64,000 nt of DNA, from assembly GCA_022605955.1 (NCBI GenBank), contig JAKCOZ010000003.1:44108761-44172760 (forward strand). The letters are read 5' to 3'. The position numbers and the translations under genes were made by a program. Numbering within the stretch: position 1 is the first letter of the stretch; every line of letters begins with the position of its first letter. The notes beneath the pieces were generated by a model. The model saw only the letters and a list, made by a program, of their open reading frames with translations. It had not been told where the DNA came from and made no database searches. This DNA is from Rallus limicola. Its lineage: Eukaryota > Chordata > Aves > Gruiformes > Rallidae. Below are positions 12,504 through 26,886 of this stretch, piece after piece.

Positions 12504-15032
12504 CTGGAGATGCCATTCCATGCTCTTAAACCTTTAAGCCATGTTATGCTGCATAAAAGTTTGCAGCACATGCGACACACTGAAAACCCTCTGATCTCTA
12601 GAGCTGACTTTTCTGCTTGTCATCCCAGGTCCCTTCCTTCTTCCTTTCCTTATGTTGCCTGTTCTGCTTCCATACCTCTTCCACTAGCATGATTAGTTTT
12701 GGCACTGGCAGCCATCTGACTGCATGATAGACTTTTAAAATAAATACCTGAAGTGTCCTGTTTCCTCCTTCCTCCTTGCCTACACAAAGCAGTGAGGCTC
12801 CCATGCCTAGAAGGCCTCTTTGTAATGGCTCTGTGAACAGCCCAGGCAGAAAAAATTGTGGGAAAATTTCAGACCCTGTCTCCTGACACTCTGCAGCAAT
12901 GTGTGTTTTTCTTGAACACTGGTCCTTTCCTTGGAAGCTCTTTGTGGACATCCTCAGTGAGGCTCCATAGCACAGATGTGGGCTGCTGAAGCATCTCCAA
13001 AGGGCTGGCTCAGAGTTGGACCAGTGCCCTCATCTAATTTAGAGCTGCCTGGAGGCTGCGAAGCAGCTCTCTCTGTGCCTTTTTTCCTTCCCACATATTT
13101 GTCTTGCACTCCAAGGCTCAGCTCCACAGAGGTATTTCAACTCCTCAGCCCTTGCTATCAGTGGGAGCTATATGCCTACACAGGAAATAGATATCAAACA
13201 TCTGTTACAGATCCAGGCCTCAGATTTTGAATCTTTCATTTACCATGTATTGATGATGACAGGATTGAAAGGGGACTTTCAGGCACTATTGTAAAGCGAA
13301 TGTTTTGGTGGCCTGAATTTGCTAAGACTTTGCTCAGCACTGAAGGCTTAGAAAGTGTACAGAGGAGGATCTTGTTATACTGAGTGAATTGGAATGGTCC
13401 CAGTCCTCCCTGGAGAAGTCTGGCTGCTGTCTGGCTGGACTGCAGTGGAGAGATTGACTTTCCAAGCCTTGCAGTTACTCACTGAACTTCCCAAGTGCTG
13501 GGGTCCTAAATCCTTCTCCCTCGCACAGCAAGAGTCTCCACTATCAGCAGGATATGCCAAGGGGAGGGAAGAATCCCTCCTTTATGGTAAGCCTCTGATT
13601 CTGAGGAAAGTGCTCTTTATTGTGTGCATGTTCACACCATTTATTTATTTTTTGCTCATTGTCCATCTGTTTCTTCTCCTTTGGTATCTGTTTTGTCTCC
13701 TTCTTTCCCTTCCTTCCTTGTTCAGAAAAAGAAAGCAATGGACGTTTTCCCTCACTGGCTTATGAATTCATTCTCATAACATCCAGTTAAACATCCCATT
13801 AAACAAGGCACTCTCAGGACAGGGTTACTGACAGTGACCTCTCCATGTTAGGCCTCTGGTTCTTGTTTGAAATTAGTTCCAGAACAACAGAGGGAAACTT
13901 TTCACCTTGAACTGTGTTGTCCTCTGTGCTGAAAGAGAGTTTTTATTTGCACAGTCCTTTTAACCTTCTGCTAGCTCATGGCCTGATTCCCCAATCCTCC
14001 ACAAATAATTCAATCACTCATTCGTGCTTAAGCAGAGCTAAAAGATGCTGGAGTAATGTTGCACCAGCCAGTACCTCTTACACTGTTGAAAAGGCAAGGG
14101 ATTAAGCCAGATATTTTGCTGATGATCCCACCTACAGCACCAGTTGAGCCCCACTTCAGTAACAGACTCTGCCTTGAGCTCATGGGTCCCCTAGTAACTA
14201 CAAGGACCTTCTCTTCACAACTGCTTGTTTAGGAATGGCTGTAAGCAACAGAAAAGCAGGCCTTTTGCTTTAATCACTGTGTCTTGTTTATGTATGCTAT
14301 CTACCCTGAGGGTTTCAACTGGGGGCAGAAGCATCTGAAGCCCTCCAAGCAGGTGAATATATGCACAGTTACATTGGCAAGCACAAATGGGACTCCAGCC
14401 TGACAAAATTCTGGTACTTTGCTGCCTGTCTGCTTTAGAAAATCCTCACTGGTTCAAAGAGGTTTTGGGTTTTCCAGGAAGGGATGAGATGGCAAGGCAT
14501 GGCCACACCATTCCCTTTAACTGAACTGCAAGAATTTACCACTCTTAAGGAGTTGCCCCTTTGAGTTTTCTCCACTGTTTAATCCTGTGAGTAGCAGCTT
14601 TAACCAGACCTGATCACTACTCTTTCTCCAGAGACAGATGTCACTGGTTGTTAAGACTGATGAAGTTTATACAAGGCCACTAGAGTAAACTCTCAATAGC
14701 TTTTTGGCTGAGAGGAGGTGAAAATGTTGAACAAGAGATTTGTAGCCAGACAATAAAAGCTATTGTTTAAGTTTCGAGTAGCCTCACTGTATGGCAATGG
14801 TTGCTCAACAGGGATGGAGTAAGGACTGCAGTGTAAGTCCATGCCACTCCCTGCAGTCCTATCTTAGGATTCAGGCTTGTCCATGCTTAGGAGAATATAT
14901 CCAATGCTTCAAATGAGATGCAAATAACATGGTCTCCCTGTCCAGCACTGCCCCAAACACTATGTGGAGGGAACTGAACTTGGAACTCCTTTGTCAGCCA
15001 CCCAGCTCTGGGGTTAGCCTGCCCTCTTTATC

Positions 15033-15175
15033 TATTATTTGTATGAAAGCTGGTCTGAATGCCCACCGAGCATTCTACTAATCCCATTGTCAAAGTTGCT
15101 GTACAAACACAGTAATTAAAGCTCTGTCTTGAAGAACTTAACAATCTAAAAGCTCAAGGAAGGTAGGAAAGGAAA
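15033..15175 (+). repeat. ancient amniote interspersed repeat fragment
   Basis: The segment resembles a dispersed element common in turtles, crocodilians and birds. Diagnostic pieces in order are TATTATTTGTAT, CCCATTGT, GCTGTACAAACACAG and AACTTAACAATCTAAA. I know the pattern but not a secure family name. Copies usually continue into a MIR-like tail, which here has decayed beyond recognition. Confidence 0.5.
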
Positions 15176-18100
15176 AAGAAGCAAAGTTTCTTGGAAGCTG
15201 TCAATGGAAAGAGCCGCAGAGTTGTCATACAAGTTTATTTCAGTGGGATGGAAACTCTGCTGTGTCTGTTTATATATGAGCTATCCAGACAAGGACCGTT
15301 CTTCTCACCCATCTTTTGTACTCTTTTCTTGGACAGTATCTCTTCACCCTTTCAGCAGGTACTGAAGGAATGCAACTCATGCTAAATGTGCAAATAAAGG
15401 GAGGAAGGAGGAATTATCATCTGCTGTGGAATGCTGTCTGGCATGCTGACTCCTGTGCATGCATACACACACAGTCACTCATTCATTTATGTACACACAC
15501 ACAAAGAGACCCAGAAGGAGGCAAGGAGGGGAAGTTTTTCAGCCTCACACTAAGCCTCACAAAGCGACTGAGTGAATTCTCTGAGTGAGCAGTAAAGATT
15601 TGGAGGAGAATCCAACTGCAGCTTGTGTTTCATATTTGCGTTGGATGCTCAGGTTTCCAAATTAAATCTGCAAGTTAGACAGAAGTCCATGTTGTCTGCT
15701 GATCATCTGTTTAAGGGGAGAAGGAGAACATAAATGACAGAAGAAAAATACTTGCAAACAACAGTAGTAATTAAAATCAAGGATTTAAGCATTACCACCC
15801 CTCCCCCCAGCCAGATTTGTCTGAGGAGAAGATAAATAACTTCAACTGCAGACTCCATGCTTGCCCAAGATCTGAAATATTTAAACCAGGTCCCAAAAGC
15901 CCATACACATTTTTAATCAAAACCTGCACTTTTTGGTTCCTTTTTCTACACAAATGCCCCGACTTGATAGAACACCAGAACCTCATTAAACTGCGATTGG
16001 TACAATATGAAAGATGGAAAACGAGCAATGCTATTTAAACTGTTGCAACTGTACACATACTGTGTTAGACAATTCATTCTCAGGTTCAAGGTTACACATG
16101 GCATCACAAGAAGTTCACCTCCTCCCCCCGCTTCCAGCACTAAACAGGGTTGGATTCTTGCCAACACAAAAGAATCTGCAGTCAGCTCCTTCAAGAATGA
16201 AAAATAATATTTTTTTTTCCCTGCAGGAAAAAAAAAAGAAGAAGAAAAGCAGACAGCTGCTAACTAGTTGTCTAGCTGTCTATTTGTGGACATTTTCTTT
16301 CATCTTGTCATACCTTTTGTGCTGTTTGAAATGTTTGGAGCTTAGACTTGAAGAACACTCAGTGGATTCCAGACTTGTATTAAAAGAAAGAAAAAGAAAA
16401 GCAGAAAAGTTCTGACAACAGATGTGTGTGTTTGTGTGTTGGGGCCACATCATTCCAAGCATCAGCTAAAGCATTGATTTTATTTCCATCTGAGTGAAGG
16501 AAATTTTTCACACAAGAAAATGTACAGTAATAATGCAATTTGTAAGAAAAGCACATATATCTAGAATGCAAGTAACAGGGATATGTTGTGAGACCTCTGC
16601 AGAACAAGTAGAGGCCATTTGGTCAAACACATCTGCTGCTTTTGCTGTTCTGCTGTTCTGTTTTCACAAAATGGGTAAAGTCAATCTCTTTCTAGATGTT
16701 TTTCCTTTGCTTTGCTGTCTAAGCTGTTGGAAGGAAGCAAGGCAAAATTCTAATTAATGTCAGGGATCTTCAATGAGCTTTAGATCAGACTGTGGTGTGC
16801 AGAATGTGTTAGCTTTACCTCTGCTGGGTTTTTTTTGCCTTCAGCTATGTAGACTGTGAACACAGGATTGGACTGCCTCTCACTCTGGCTTTCAGCTATG
16901 TCTCTGGAGCTCCTCATTTCCCTAAGTTTACCTCTTTCTCTTGCATAAAGGAGGAAGCAAAAACAGCTAAGTGAGAAAAATCCAGGAACAAAACACATAG
17001 TTCTTCTGTGGTAAGGAACCCTTCTTATCCTGTTTCAACTACCCTTCTTGGCATCTTAAAGGAAAAGATCTGTCTTCAGATGTTCTCTCTCCTCAGGGGA
17101 AGCACAGCTTTGTGGCTGTCATCAAGTCCAAGGCATCAGTCCCCCAGAAGAGAGGCTTACTTGGAAGGTCCAGAGAATCCCTAAGCCATTCCCACTATTG
17201 TCTGTGGGTTTAGTGTTAGACAAGGAACAGCATTTCTGCTGCTCCTGTCCATGCCAAGAATCTGTTGTAGCAGAAGGCTACAGGTGCTGTGCTGTTGCCT
17301 CTCCATCCCTTCATCCCTGGCAGCCCCATCTCCACCAGACATTACCTTATTGCTTCTCTGGTGATGATCTTGGCTTTTGGAGGTAGGGTGAGCCTGTTGG
17401 ATCAATTCTTGGATCAGGATTGTCCAAGAGAAAGTTTTCATCTGGTCACTGTTTTTGCCCTCCTCCACCAGCAATCTTTTCAGCCTCAAACCTGAGATGA
17501 CAGCAAACTGAATTATACCTTTTTTTCAGCATCTGAGAAGTCTGATGGTTGGTATCTCAGGTAGTTCTTCCTGATCCTGAAACAGAGATGGCTAGCTGCC
17601 AAAGCAAAGGTATGAGGCCTTCATTTAAAATAACTTCTGCCACAGTGACTTTTCTCTCTTTAGGAAGAAGAAGATGCTCAAAAACTATCTAACTTCCTGA
17701 TGTGATCTCATGAGTTCTCTTGTGCTCTTCAGCTTTGCCCCTTTTCTCACTGTACCTTCTGTGGCTCTTGGAGTGATGGGCAGAGATCCTCTTGTCAACA
17801 CTGATACTGCATCACCTGTGTCAGAGGTTGCCCATATCAGCAGCATGAACTTTTGAGGCTGAAGTGGCATGAGGGGGGTCACAGCTTCAAACCTTGGGTG
17901 AGAGAGAAGAGCTTCAAACAAGGGGATGGCTTTTCCTACTGACAGCAGATGTCTTTTTGGAAACTCCTTGATTAGACCCTGAATGATCAAGAGGTTGAAG
18001 AGAGATGTGAGATTTACATATAAAAAGGGACTCTACTTTTGGGATCAATTAGACTATTCAGGGTTCACACTATACCCCCTTTTTTCCCAGCCTTTATAGA

Positions 18101-21100
18101 GACCTTGCTAGGATTAAGCCCCCATCGAGTAGATTATCTTTACATAGAGGCTGGATCTAGTGTTACAGGCTCTTTATTATCTCTTCTTTGAGACTGTGCA
18201 GGCTATCCCCTTGAAGTTCTTAACCCTTAAAGCACTTTATCTAGTATTTATTGTTTCTTCTCCACAGGCATCTGAAATGGCCCCCACCTGTCCTTGTTCT
18301 CCATAAGAGCACCATCTCTCCCCCCTCCTTCTGTACACAAGGGGCCCACTGAGCCACATCAGCATCAGGCCCCCAGTTTCCTAATCCCTTTCATCTCCAA
18401 GAAGTGTGCTTCATTCTTGCTTGACTCGGGTGGGCTGCAAAGTTCCTATCAAATGCAAACATATTCCAGCTGCTGGGAGTTTGATGCTTTCATTTTGAGG
18501 GACATAAGAAAAGCCATCAGCAGACTGAGTGATGAAAAGGTCAGGACCGACTGTCTGAGAGAAAGGGAGATACAGGTAACACAGAGTAGAGGGTTACAAA
18601 GTAGTGAGAAGCTTGAAGAAGTTTCCTGCAGCAATATTGTGTCTGTTGCACATAACAGGATGTTTGAAAGGAAAGGTTGGAGGGTCCTGGTGCAATCTTG
18701 CATTTGGTCTTAAAATGACAAGATCTGGAACAGACAAGAGCCCACGTGGACCTATGGTTCTGGTTCCTCTGTGCCCATGTTCTGGAGACAGCTGAGCACA
18801 AGTGTGTTGCAGGAGGCTCCTTGCTAACATGCACCCTTGAGGTGTGCCTTCTTACCCATTGAGTGGCTGATTCTAACTATGCCATTCCTCTTGTGCTGTC
18901 TTCTCTCTCCTGATGTGACCACTGCTGCATGACATCTATTAGGATCTGCATGTGAGAAGAGATTTACTGAGAGTATCTCCACTGTGGTGACCTTTCCTTT
19001 TCACAGTTCCAATAATTGTGTAAAGAGACATATTTCTCCCTGCCTGCCTCCTGTTCACCAAAATGGCAAACTTTTCTTAATCGTTTTTCTTACCTTCAAT
19101 AGCTTCTGGATGTGGACATTAGAGTCTCCTCCAGTGCTGTCTCTTTCAGCAGAAGAAAGTGCTCAAAAATAGCATCTTGAAATGATACCCCAATTGTGTT
19201 GTGCTCGTAAGGCTTGTGAGATTTTAAATGATCCTGCATCATTATCCCAGTCCTATCACCAGACAAGATGACCAACTAGTGTTAGTTAACTCATTCCAGT
19301 CTATCTGTGCCAATCCCTTGCCAGGACTTTGCTCCTTAGCTGTGCATCATAGAATTGAAATAAAGAGAGCAACATTGATTTTCACAGCTCACCCTCATCA
19401 AAGAAGATTGAGATGATCTTGTGTTTTACCCATCAGCTACCTGCATGTCTGCGGACAGGCAGATAGGGTGTATTCTTTCCCCACGTGCCAGATACACTGC
19501 TTCTGCAGTCATGCTAGCCCCAGTCTGAGCAGAAAGTCACAGTCCTTCTTTCATTGACTATAGACACTTGGAAAATTCAGAACTGAGTGGGCTAGGACTA
19601 AATGTGCTGGAAATATGAAGAGAAGAATGATCTTTGGCTGTGCATCAAAGAGCGTTAAGGCATTCTGAAGCAGATTCCTCTTGTTCTCTGGGTTTGATTC
19701 AGAGGGGATTTTCTATCCACAGAATCATGCTCTTTACTGTGTGATTTCCTTCCTGCAGGAGCTGGGAAGTCTCAGGTTCTGTGCAGGCCACAAAAAGCTA
19801 TAAACAGGTCCAGGGTGTGTATGAGTTGCTGTGGAGATGACAGCAGACCTTACTGCTGTTCCAAATGTGCAATGCTGGTGGACCTGAGAGACATTGTTCC
19901 TAGTAAATTCCAACAAGAGAGACTTGATCTCCTTTTCTAGATATTCACATTGCCTGTTCTTAATCATCTCATGATTTTCTAAATATTTTTCCTCTTGATC
20001 TCTTAAAATAGTTTCCCAGGCTGTCTCTAGTGCTGACATTAACATGGTCCAGTCTGTGTACCTTTTTTATTATGTCTCTTTGTCTTTTTAATTTTTTTAT
20101 TTTTACAAAGAGCACATAACTGCCTTATATAATTTGCTTTTGAGGTCATAATCCATTTCTCCTAAACACAGCCCTCAAGTGGAAACATCCAAGGATGCTT
20201 TTCTGGCTTTCAATTTTTATATATTTTTTTTAATTCTGAAAGTATTGCATCACCTTAACCTATGTCCCTAATTCACTGGCAACAATTTAGTGTTCCTTCT
20301 GCATGCTTTCTGACAACTTGCCTTATTTTTCCAACATTATCAGTTTTCCTGAAATTCAGCATGGCTCCCTTAGTATGAGCTAGCTAAATCATACTTGCTC
20401 TTCAAAATGATCAGCATTTAGGAATAATTACCTGATCAATTTTGTATTGTTCTGTTGTAAAGTGCTTGTTGTGTGCAATGATCAAAGTGTTTAATGTGGT
20501 TGTTCCCTTCGTATGCATACTTATTTGCCGTTCATATTTCATTTGTCTGCTAAGACCTGCAATTGTTAGTTTTGATGTTACAAGTTGTTGGATATTTTTG
20601 CTTTCAAGTCTCACTTTGTTTGCCCCATATCATTGAGTGCTGATTATATCCAACTCTTGCTTTTCTAGATCTGTATACACCTATAAATATGCTTAGTTTA
20701 TAATTTTATATTGTTCCTTATTCCTTTGCCAAGGCATGGCTGCCTTTTATCTTGTGTTTTAAACTAGTAAATATGAGTGTTCATGAAAGATGAGGTACAT
20801 AACAAACTTGTCTCTGGTTGTGCAATCAAGTATAAGTGTGGCTGCCTTTAAACAGAATGTGTCAATTCTGTGATCTCTGCATATTCCTTTAATAGGGCTG
20901 TTGTAACTTGTCTCCTGCTACACTGAAATACACATTAGGTATATTCTTAGTAATAAGACCACTGTTCATGAATATACAGTAGTAGCTCTGTAGCACAGGT
21001 GGGAAATGACAGCCCTGGCACTATGTAGGCAGGATTAAATTGATAGGCTTTTCCTGGACAAGCTGCTTTAACTGCAGTGGGGAGCATTAACAGATCCCAA

Positions 21101-22921
21101 ATACACCCTGTTCTGCTAACAATACAATGGTTGGTGTCAGCCCATACTACTGACCCAATGGGATGTCTGCCTGCACTAGTTATTGGGACAAAGCAGCTTG
21201 TGCATTTGAGAAAATGCCTTTTCTTGCCTTCTGATTCCTCCTCTATTTTCCCTCTAGTGTCCCTCAGTGACTTTTTTGCATCCTGACACCACTTTTGGGT
21301 TCAGCTGTTGTTGGGCATGCATGCTCACACATATTGTGATCTCTCCCTGCACATTGCCAAATGTTTAATTCACCCTTGGTTTGAGTGTCCATGCTGCAAC
21401 ACACTTTGTGGGGACTGGTGTTTGTGGAAGTGGTGGTGCTAGCTGGGTCCCTGCAGGTGACACTTGAGTGGGGTGGTGGTAGTGCTCAGAACGCAGTCAG
21501 CTTCAGGTGCGTGGCACTGTCTTTCTGTAGGTGCAGAACCAAAAATATCACTTGATCCATGCAAATCCACGCCCACTAGGTCCTGCTTTTAGAGCTAGAC
21601 TGAAAAAGTGACATTGCTGCTGGTTTCACCTGTGTGACTTCTCCCTTTGGGTATGGAAGTAAACACAATGGTGATAGGATTAGAGATAATGTTGATCCCT
21701 CACATCAATGGGGTCTGAATTTTGTTCCTGGAATTGAATGGATGGGGTTCTGCTGGCTTCAGTGGGGTGGGGGTTTCATCAGGCTAGAGGATATGTGTAA
21801 CACCAACACCAGAAAGCATTTTCAAAGTGTTTGATAAAGCACTGAAGTGTTATCCTCTGGTGAAAAGTTTTAATCTCTTTTTCATTTTGCCTCATAATCA
21901 TTTATTCTGGTCTAGCTAGTAGGAAAAACAGCAGCATACAGTCGCAGCAGGTATTTTTCTGCTAGACACACACAGATCAGAGTGTATTTGTGAACGTAGC
22001 TGCTTGTATATTGTTGACAGAGCTTGCTCACTCTGTGTCTCACATTAGTCATAGTCTGTGGTGTGTCTGAGCTGAGGTTCCTCCCTCAATGAAATAGACT
22101 GAGCACCATCTGGAAAATGCTGGGTTACTCTAGTGGGGCCACGCAAGGAGTTGAAGAATGTGTAGCAGTATTGCAGCAAGCTGAGAAGATAATGGGTATG
22201 CAGTGGGCAGAGAAGGCATCCAGCATGCCCAACCTGCATAAATGAGGAGAAAACTATTCTTCATCAAGAGGCTGGTTTAGGTTCTCTTTGGCTTGCTTCC
22301 TTACTCAGGACAAAGGTCGTATCACCTTTGTCAAAGCTCTTGTGAAGTAGCTCGCTCCAACCCTGAAAAGATGAAGCCATTTCTCTTTTCTTTCCTGCCA
22401 TGAGGAGGCAGTACGGCCCTTATCTGAAGGCTGGCTCCACGCGGGCTTTCCAGTACAGCTCACCAGTAGCAATGGCAAGTTATACAGACAACTGCTGGAC
22501 AAGCTCCCTTCTTCCGTGCTTCAGTTCTGCAAATGTTAGTATTAGAATCTGGAGAAATGCTCTTTTAATAGATAAAAGCCGAGGATGGGAATATTTAAAT
22601 TGTTTCAGGACACACAGTCTATCCCCCATCCCCAACACAACTGTTCTAAAGCTGTTTTTCATTTGTTCCTTTGTGATGAAATGGAAAAGGTTAAGAGCAT
22701 ATTTGGAGAGAGGAAATCCCACCCTAAAATTTTCTGGATTGCTGGCAGACCCAAGGCCCACTGGAAACAATGGGAAGGCTCCTGGGCTTTCAGTTCAAGG
22801 CCTAAATGTCTAATGCTCTGAATAATGTCTGTGATTATTTGTGTACCTCTCTGCTCTGATAGTAATCTCTGCCTCTTGCTGTTGAGTCAGGAGAAGCAAT
22901 GCAGCAATTTGAAGGACTTAC

Positions 22922-23011
22922 CTGGCAAGATAGTAACCTTGCTGTAAAGCTGTATGTCTTGCTGTCTGCACTGCTCGAATCAGACTCAAGTGACCATGTG
23001 TAGTAAATGTA
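22922..23011 (-). CDS. weak candidate internal coding exon
   Basis: On the minus strand the segment ends at a perfect CCAG|GTAAGT donor and begins after GGGACTGTTCAG, giving 30 open codons, phase 0 to phase 0. The peptide starts YIYYTWSLESDSSSADSK and is serine-rich. The frame continues open a further 8 codons upstream, so an earlier acceptor (TTGAACAG) is also possible. The protein is not recognised. Confidence 0.2.
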
Positions 23012-26000
23012 CTGAACAGTCCCATCAGATTTCATTTTTTCTGTTCAACATTTACTAGACACCTTTAAAGTACTTTTGTTCTTCCCTGTAACCCTGTCTT
23101 TTTGCTGTTATGTGGAAAGAGTAGAACTGGTGGCCTTTCTCCCATTTGTCTGCAACTTACTTGGTAGTATCTCGTGCCTTAGTTTGCAGCAGTGAAAAAC
23201 AGACATAAAGACAACTGTGTTTCAATTGATGGCAGCTTTGGCTTGCTGTTCTTGGGTGTAAATGTCAGAAGGAAACTCCAAGCAAAGGAGAGTCAGAGCT
23301 CATTGCAAGTTATTGCTAAATTCACCATTTGATGCTCTTTGGAAAAATCCATTTTACACAGTTTGCATTTAGTTTTGAATGCTTGCATCATACCGTATTT
23401 TAATTTGGAAACTATTTTCTGTGGTCATGAATTTCTCCCTGGAGTGTCTTCCCAGGTAATCAAATGTTAGTGTCTTTCTGCACTTCAGAGATGCAAGTCT
23501 TCCTTTTATTAAGTGCTTTGCATTCCTAACGTTACTCTCATCATCACTGATTGGGTGCTTGCCTCCTACTGAGAGACCAGTGACTGAGAACTGGAAAGTG
23601 TTTGGTTGAAACAGTAACTGAAAGATGTACTTTTTCTCCTTACCTTGAGCTAGGTGTATTCCTATATGCTTGGAGCAGCATATTGACTGTGATAACAGGA
23701 AGGCTTACAATGTCTTCACAATCTAAAGAGCAATTACCATGTGCTGTTTAAAATTTTTCAGTTGAGAAGCATGGGTATGAACCCAGGACCCAGTGAATCC
23801 AGTAGTGGTCTTGCATGGTCTGTAAAAAACAGTTTGATCAGGTTCACCACCAAGGTAACATTTCAGTGATGAATGATAACGTATCCCAGAATATCCAGAG
23901 TGGAGTATGATTGCGTGTGTTCAGAATAATTCCACAATTTTTAAGGCTTTATGCATTGCATCTCTTCCTCTAAGAACCCTAAATTAATGAGAAAGTACTA
24001 CTGGGAAAAACAGAGGAATGCCATCAGTACCTTGATGCAAATCCCTCCCATCCTGAAGTCATCAGTTGTCCTCTGTTGAAATAGAACCAGTACCAAGCAA
24101 CAGCAGAGAACAAACTCGTTTTCTGTGGGATGTCTTTGAAGAAGGTCCAGTAATTTCAGGGTGGTCAGAAATTCACTTTTGAAAACATTTAACTATGGTA
24201 TTTGAATAGCTGTACCCCTAAAAGTGCTGGGCTCTGCCTCTTTGCTTAAAGAGCTGGTGAACACAGAGGCCCTCATCTCCCTGTCCTGCATGTCTCTGTT
24301 ATGAGACTAAGGAAGGAAAAACAGAAAAAAAGGATGATGGCAATTTTTTTCTTATCAGAGGAAATCTGCTTCATGAATGACTCACAGGAGTAATTACCTG
24401 TCAAATTGTCTTTGCATGTAGGAACAGTCTGCTTTTCCTTTCCTCAGCCTGAATGCATTGTGGTTGGCTACCAACCTGGTCATTTCTTCAAGAGGATTTC
24501 TTTGTTATTTGGTGGATTCTCAGTGCTTAGTAGGGGAACTGATTCTTGGAGTGAATTTTAAAATCCCAATACTCTGCAAGGCCCAAAATCTTGAAAAAAC
24601 TTGCAGGAGTAGTGTAATGGTACTAGATCAGACCACTCCTTATTTTCATGATGATTTTCATGGAGGCCAATGGCAAATGAGTAAGTGGAGGGCAAAATCT
24701 CAGTTGGATCAAACCATGTCACAATGCAGAACACTTTTTTGCTAATCCACTTGGACAGGCCATATGCACAATAAGTACTAAGGTCTGCCTACCAGTTTCC
24801 AAAGCTGTTCTGGGAACTGGTTGAAAAAACAGGAGGAAATGAAATGCTTCTCCCATCCTTGAAAAGAGTAGTGGACAAATATTTCCTTTAAATGTGGTCT
24901 TCTGAACAAAGTTCACTCTGTTCTTTGCTGTTAATGTAGCCAAGAACACTGTTTATAGCCATCAAGCCATTATTGCAGAAAAGCTACAAATGATGTACAC
25001 GTGGCCTCCACAAGTGGTGCCCATGGGTGTCATTAGAAACACTACCTTTCTTTCTCTTTCACATCTCAACTTGAAGATTTGTCTCCATCCTACATCAAAC
25101 ATCAGGGTAGGAAAGAGGACCTTAACATTATCCATCTCACTTCACTCTATCTGATTCTTTTTTAAAGAACTCCTGGATTTGTCATTTGTCACTCACCACT
25201 TGTGGATTGCTTTTTTAATTTCTTCCAAGAGAATTCATCGAAGTGGGATGGGGACTAAGATGTAATATAGAAGAGCATCACAGATTGCAAGGTCATTGTT
25301 GCCTGGCTTCCCGCAGGATAAAAAGAAGAGAGTAGACTCCTGGAACCTGTGCTCCTCCAAACCTGCATTTATCTTCATTCTGTGATAGGGAATTGTTTTT
25401 TGATTGCTATGCAAGGTGGAATCTAGCTTAGTGCACAAGTACAGATTTGCATTTTGCATGCATAGTTTGGCACTTTCAGCTCTCTTTTGCTTCAAATTTG
25501 TTTCAGACAGAATTTCTAGAGGTCCCCTCAATATCATGTTTATGATGGCACCCAAGGAAAACAGCACTATCCTGGCTTCACTGGAGGGGAAGATGTAGTT
25601 ATTAGTTTGCATGCACAAAGTAATAGGTAGGTCAGATCTGCTGATGATGTTCTCCAGCTACCAAGTTACAGCAGTAAGGGCCTGACCAGTAGCCCTGTGG
25701 TATTAAATCTAGTAAAGTAGTCCTGGTTTACATCAGCTTGGGATCTGACCACCTGCCTCCAATACCATGGCTGTACCCTTAAAAATAACCCAAGCAAACA
25801 ACAGAGTCTGCTTGAGCCCCTGTGGGCTTTTTCATACAGTTCATAAATTTATTTCACTGGCTGCTCAATACAGATCACCTGCTATGTTGAAAGAACAAAG
25901 AAATGAGCTTGAAGACTGCTAAAAAATCATGAAGGAGTAGTGGGATAAAAGTCTAGTATCTGACTGACATCCTTGGCAAGGGGCAACTTTGCCTCATAAA

Positions 26001-26744
26001 CAGAGGAAGTAGACATTCTTGTTAAGTTCTCATTTTGATAAAGGTCACATCACTACCTTGCCTGCCAAGCTTGCATTCCCTCTGAACAAAGAAAGATGTA
26101 CTCCTTTGCCAGCATCAGAGCAAAGGAACTGCAGGGAGGAGTAAGTTTGGTTCTCCACCCAGCCACTAAATTTTCAAGCCAGATTCTATGATTTGACTCT
26201 CTGGAATAAACTCAGAGATTCTCTGCTTCTCAAACAATATTCTTATGGGAGAGACATATTCCTGATCTTTGGTTTTCTCTTATTGAGATAATAATCACTT
26301 CAGAGGTAGACAGCAAAAAAGACCTTCCTTTTGGTCCACAGGGCCTCTACCTGTTTATGGGTGGGTTTCTAGACCATGACTAAGGAACACATTGAAATAT
26401 ATGCTTTGGAATAGATCTTGAAGAAAAATTACATATAAATGATGTAATTAGGTTTAAGTTGCTCTCCCTGAATAAAATGAAGTTATCAAGGAAACAGCAA
26501 AATCTGCCAGCTTAGAGATCTCCTTGCAGTGACTGAATTGAAGTTTATCAAAATGGTGGTGAATCAGGAGATAAGGTGCATCCTGCATCTGCAGAGGGAG
26601 GATCTGTGCAGGTATTACTTCAGGCCAGGTTAAAGACAAGAATCTCCTTACAGAAAACCAAGAACATGCAATGTCATAACATCTCTCTTGGATTTCCAGC
26701 TTAACATGGAAACTGCAGAAAGACACCAACATATGTTAACATCA

Positions 26745-26765
26745 TTAGTTTGTTTGACAAACTAA
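26745..26765. repeat. perfect 9-bp hairpin
   Basis: TTAGTTTGT and ACAAACTAA flank a 3-base loop (TTG). It lies about 120 bases left of the proposed LTR start and is probably unrelated to it. Confidence 0.8.
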
Positions 26766-26886
26766 GAAGTGAGCCACTAGCTGTCACGTCCCATCAGAAG
26801 TTTGTTACCACAACAAATGAAGAGGTCTTCACTTCTCCATTGTGCAGGGGCATATTCAACATGCCTTTTGGAGACAGTATCCCTAT

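Larger units (their letters stand above)
5936..15032. other. long unique stretch with few landmarks
   Basis: No complete gene was recognised. It holds a GA/GT microsatellite near 10.87 kb, a 16-bp direct repeat near 11.5 kb and two phase-compatible minus-strand exon-like segments at 11568-11738 and 12330-12503. A locally CpG-containing, less AT-rich segment at about 9940-10400 could be a conserved non-coding element. The remaining open frames look like chance. Confidence 0.4.
15176..26886. other. long non-coding stretch, few landmarks
   Basis: No gene and no further repeat could be assigned. 17.0-19.5 kb is C/T-rich on the plus strand with several overlapping open frames of 60-140 codons and no family match. 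It could be a decayed transposon that I cannot identify. A weak minus-strand exon-like segment lies at 22922-23011 and a small hairpin at 26745-26765. Confidence 0.35.

Noticed and set aside
13531..13588. Possible plus-strand exon ending at ATG|GTAAGC
   Set aside because: Very short segment, and several alternative acceptors are equally plausible.
18402..18575. Plus-strand exon-like segment: acceptor CCCTTTCATCTCCAAG, 58 open codons, CAG|GTAACA donor
   Set aside because: The donor is weak, the surrounding 17-19.5 kb is open in many frames on both strands, and no family match is seen. Kept only as a reminder of the false-positive rate.
17080..19500. Suspected DIRS- or Gypsy-type element in C/T-rich sequence
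   Set aside because: No reverse transcriptase, RNase H or recombinase motif found on either strand.
24400..24515. Minus-strand open segment ending at ACAG|GTAATT
   Set aside because: Weak donor and no acceptable acceptor. The plus strand is also open for 95 codons.
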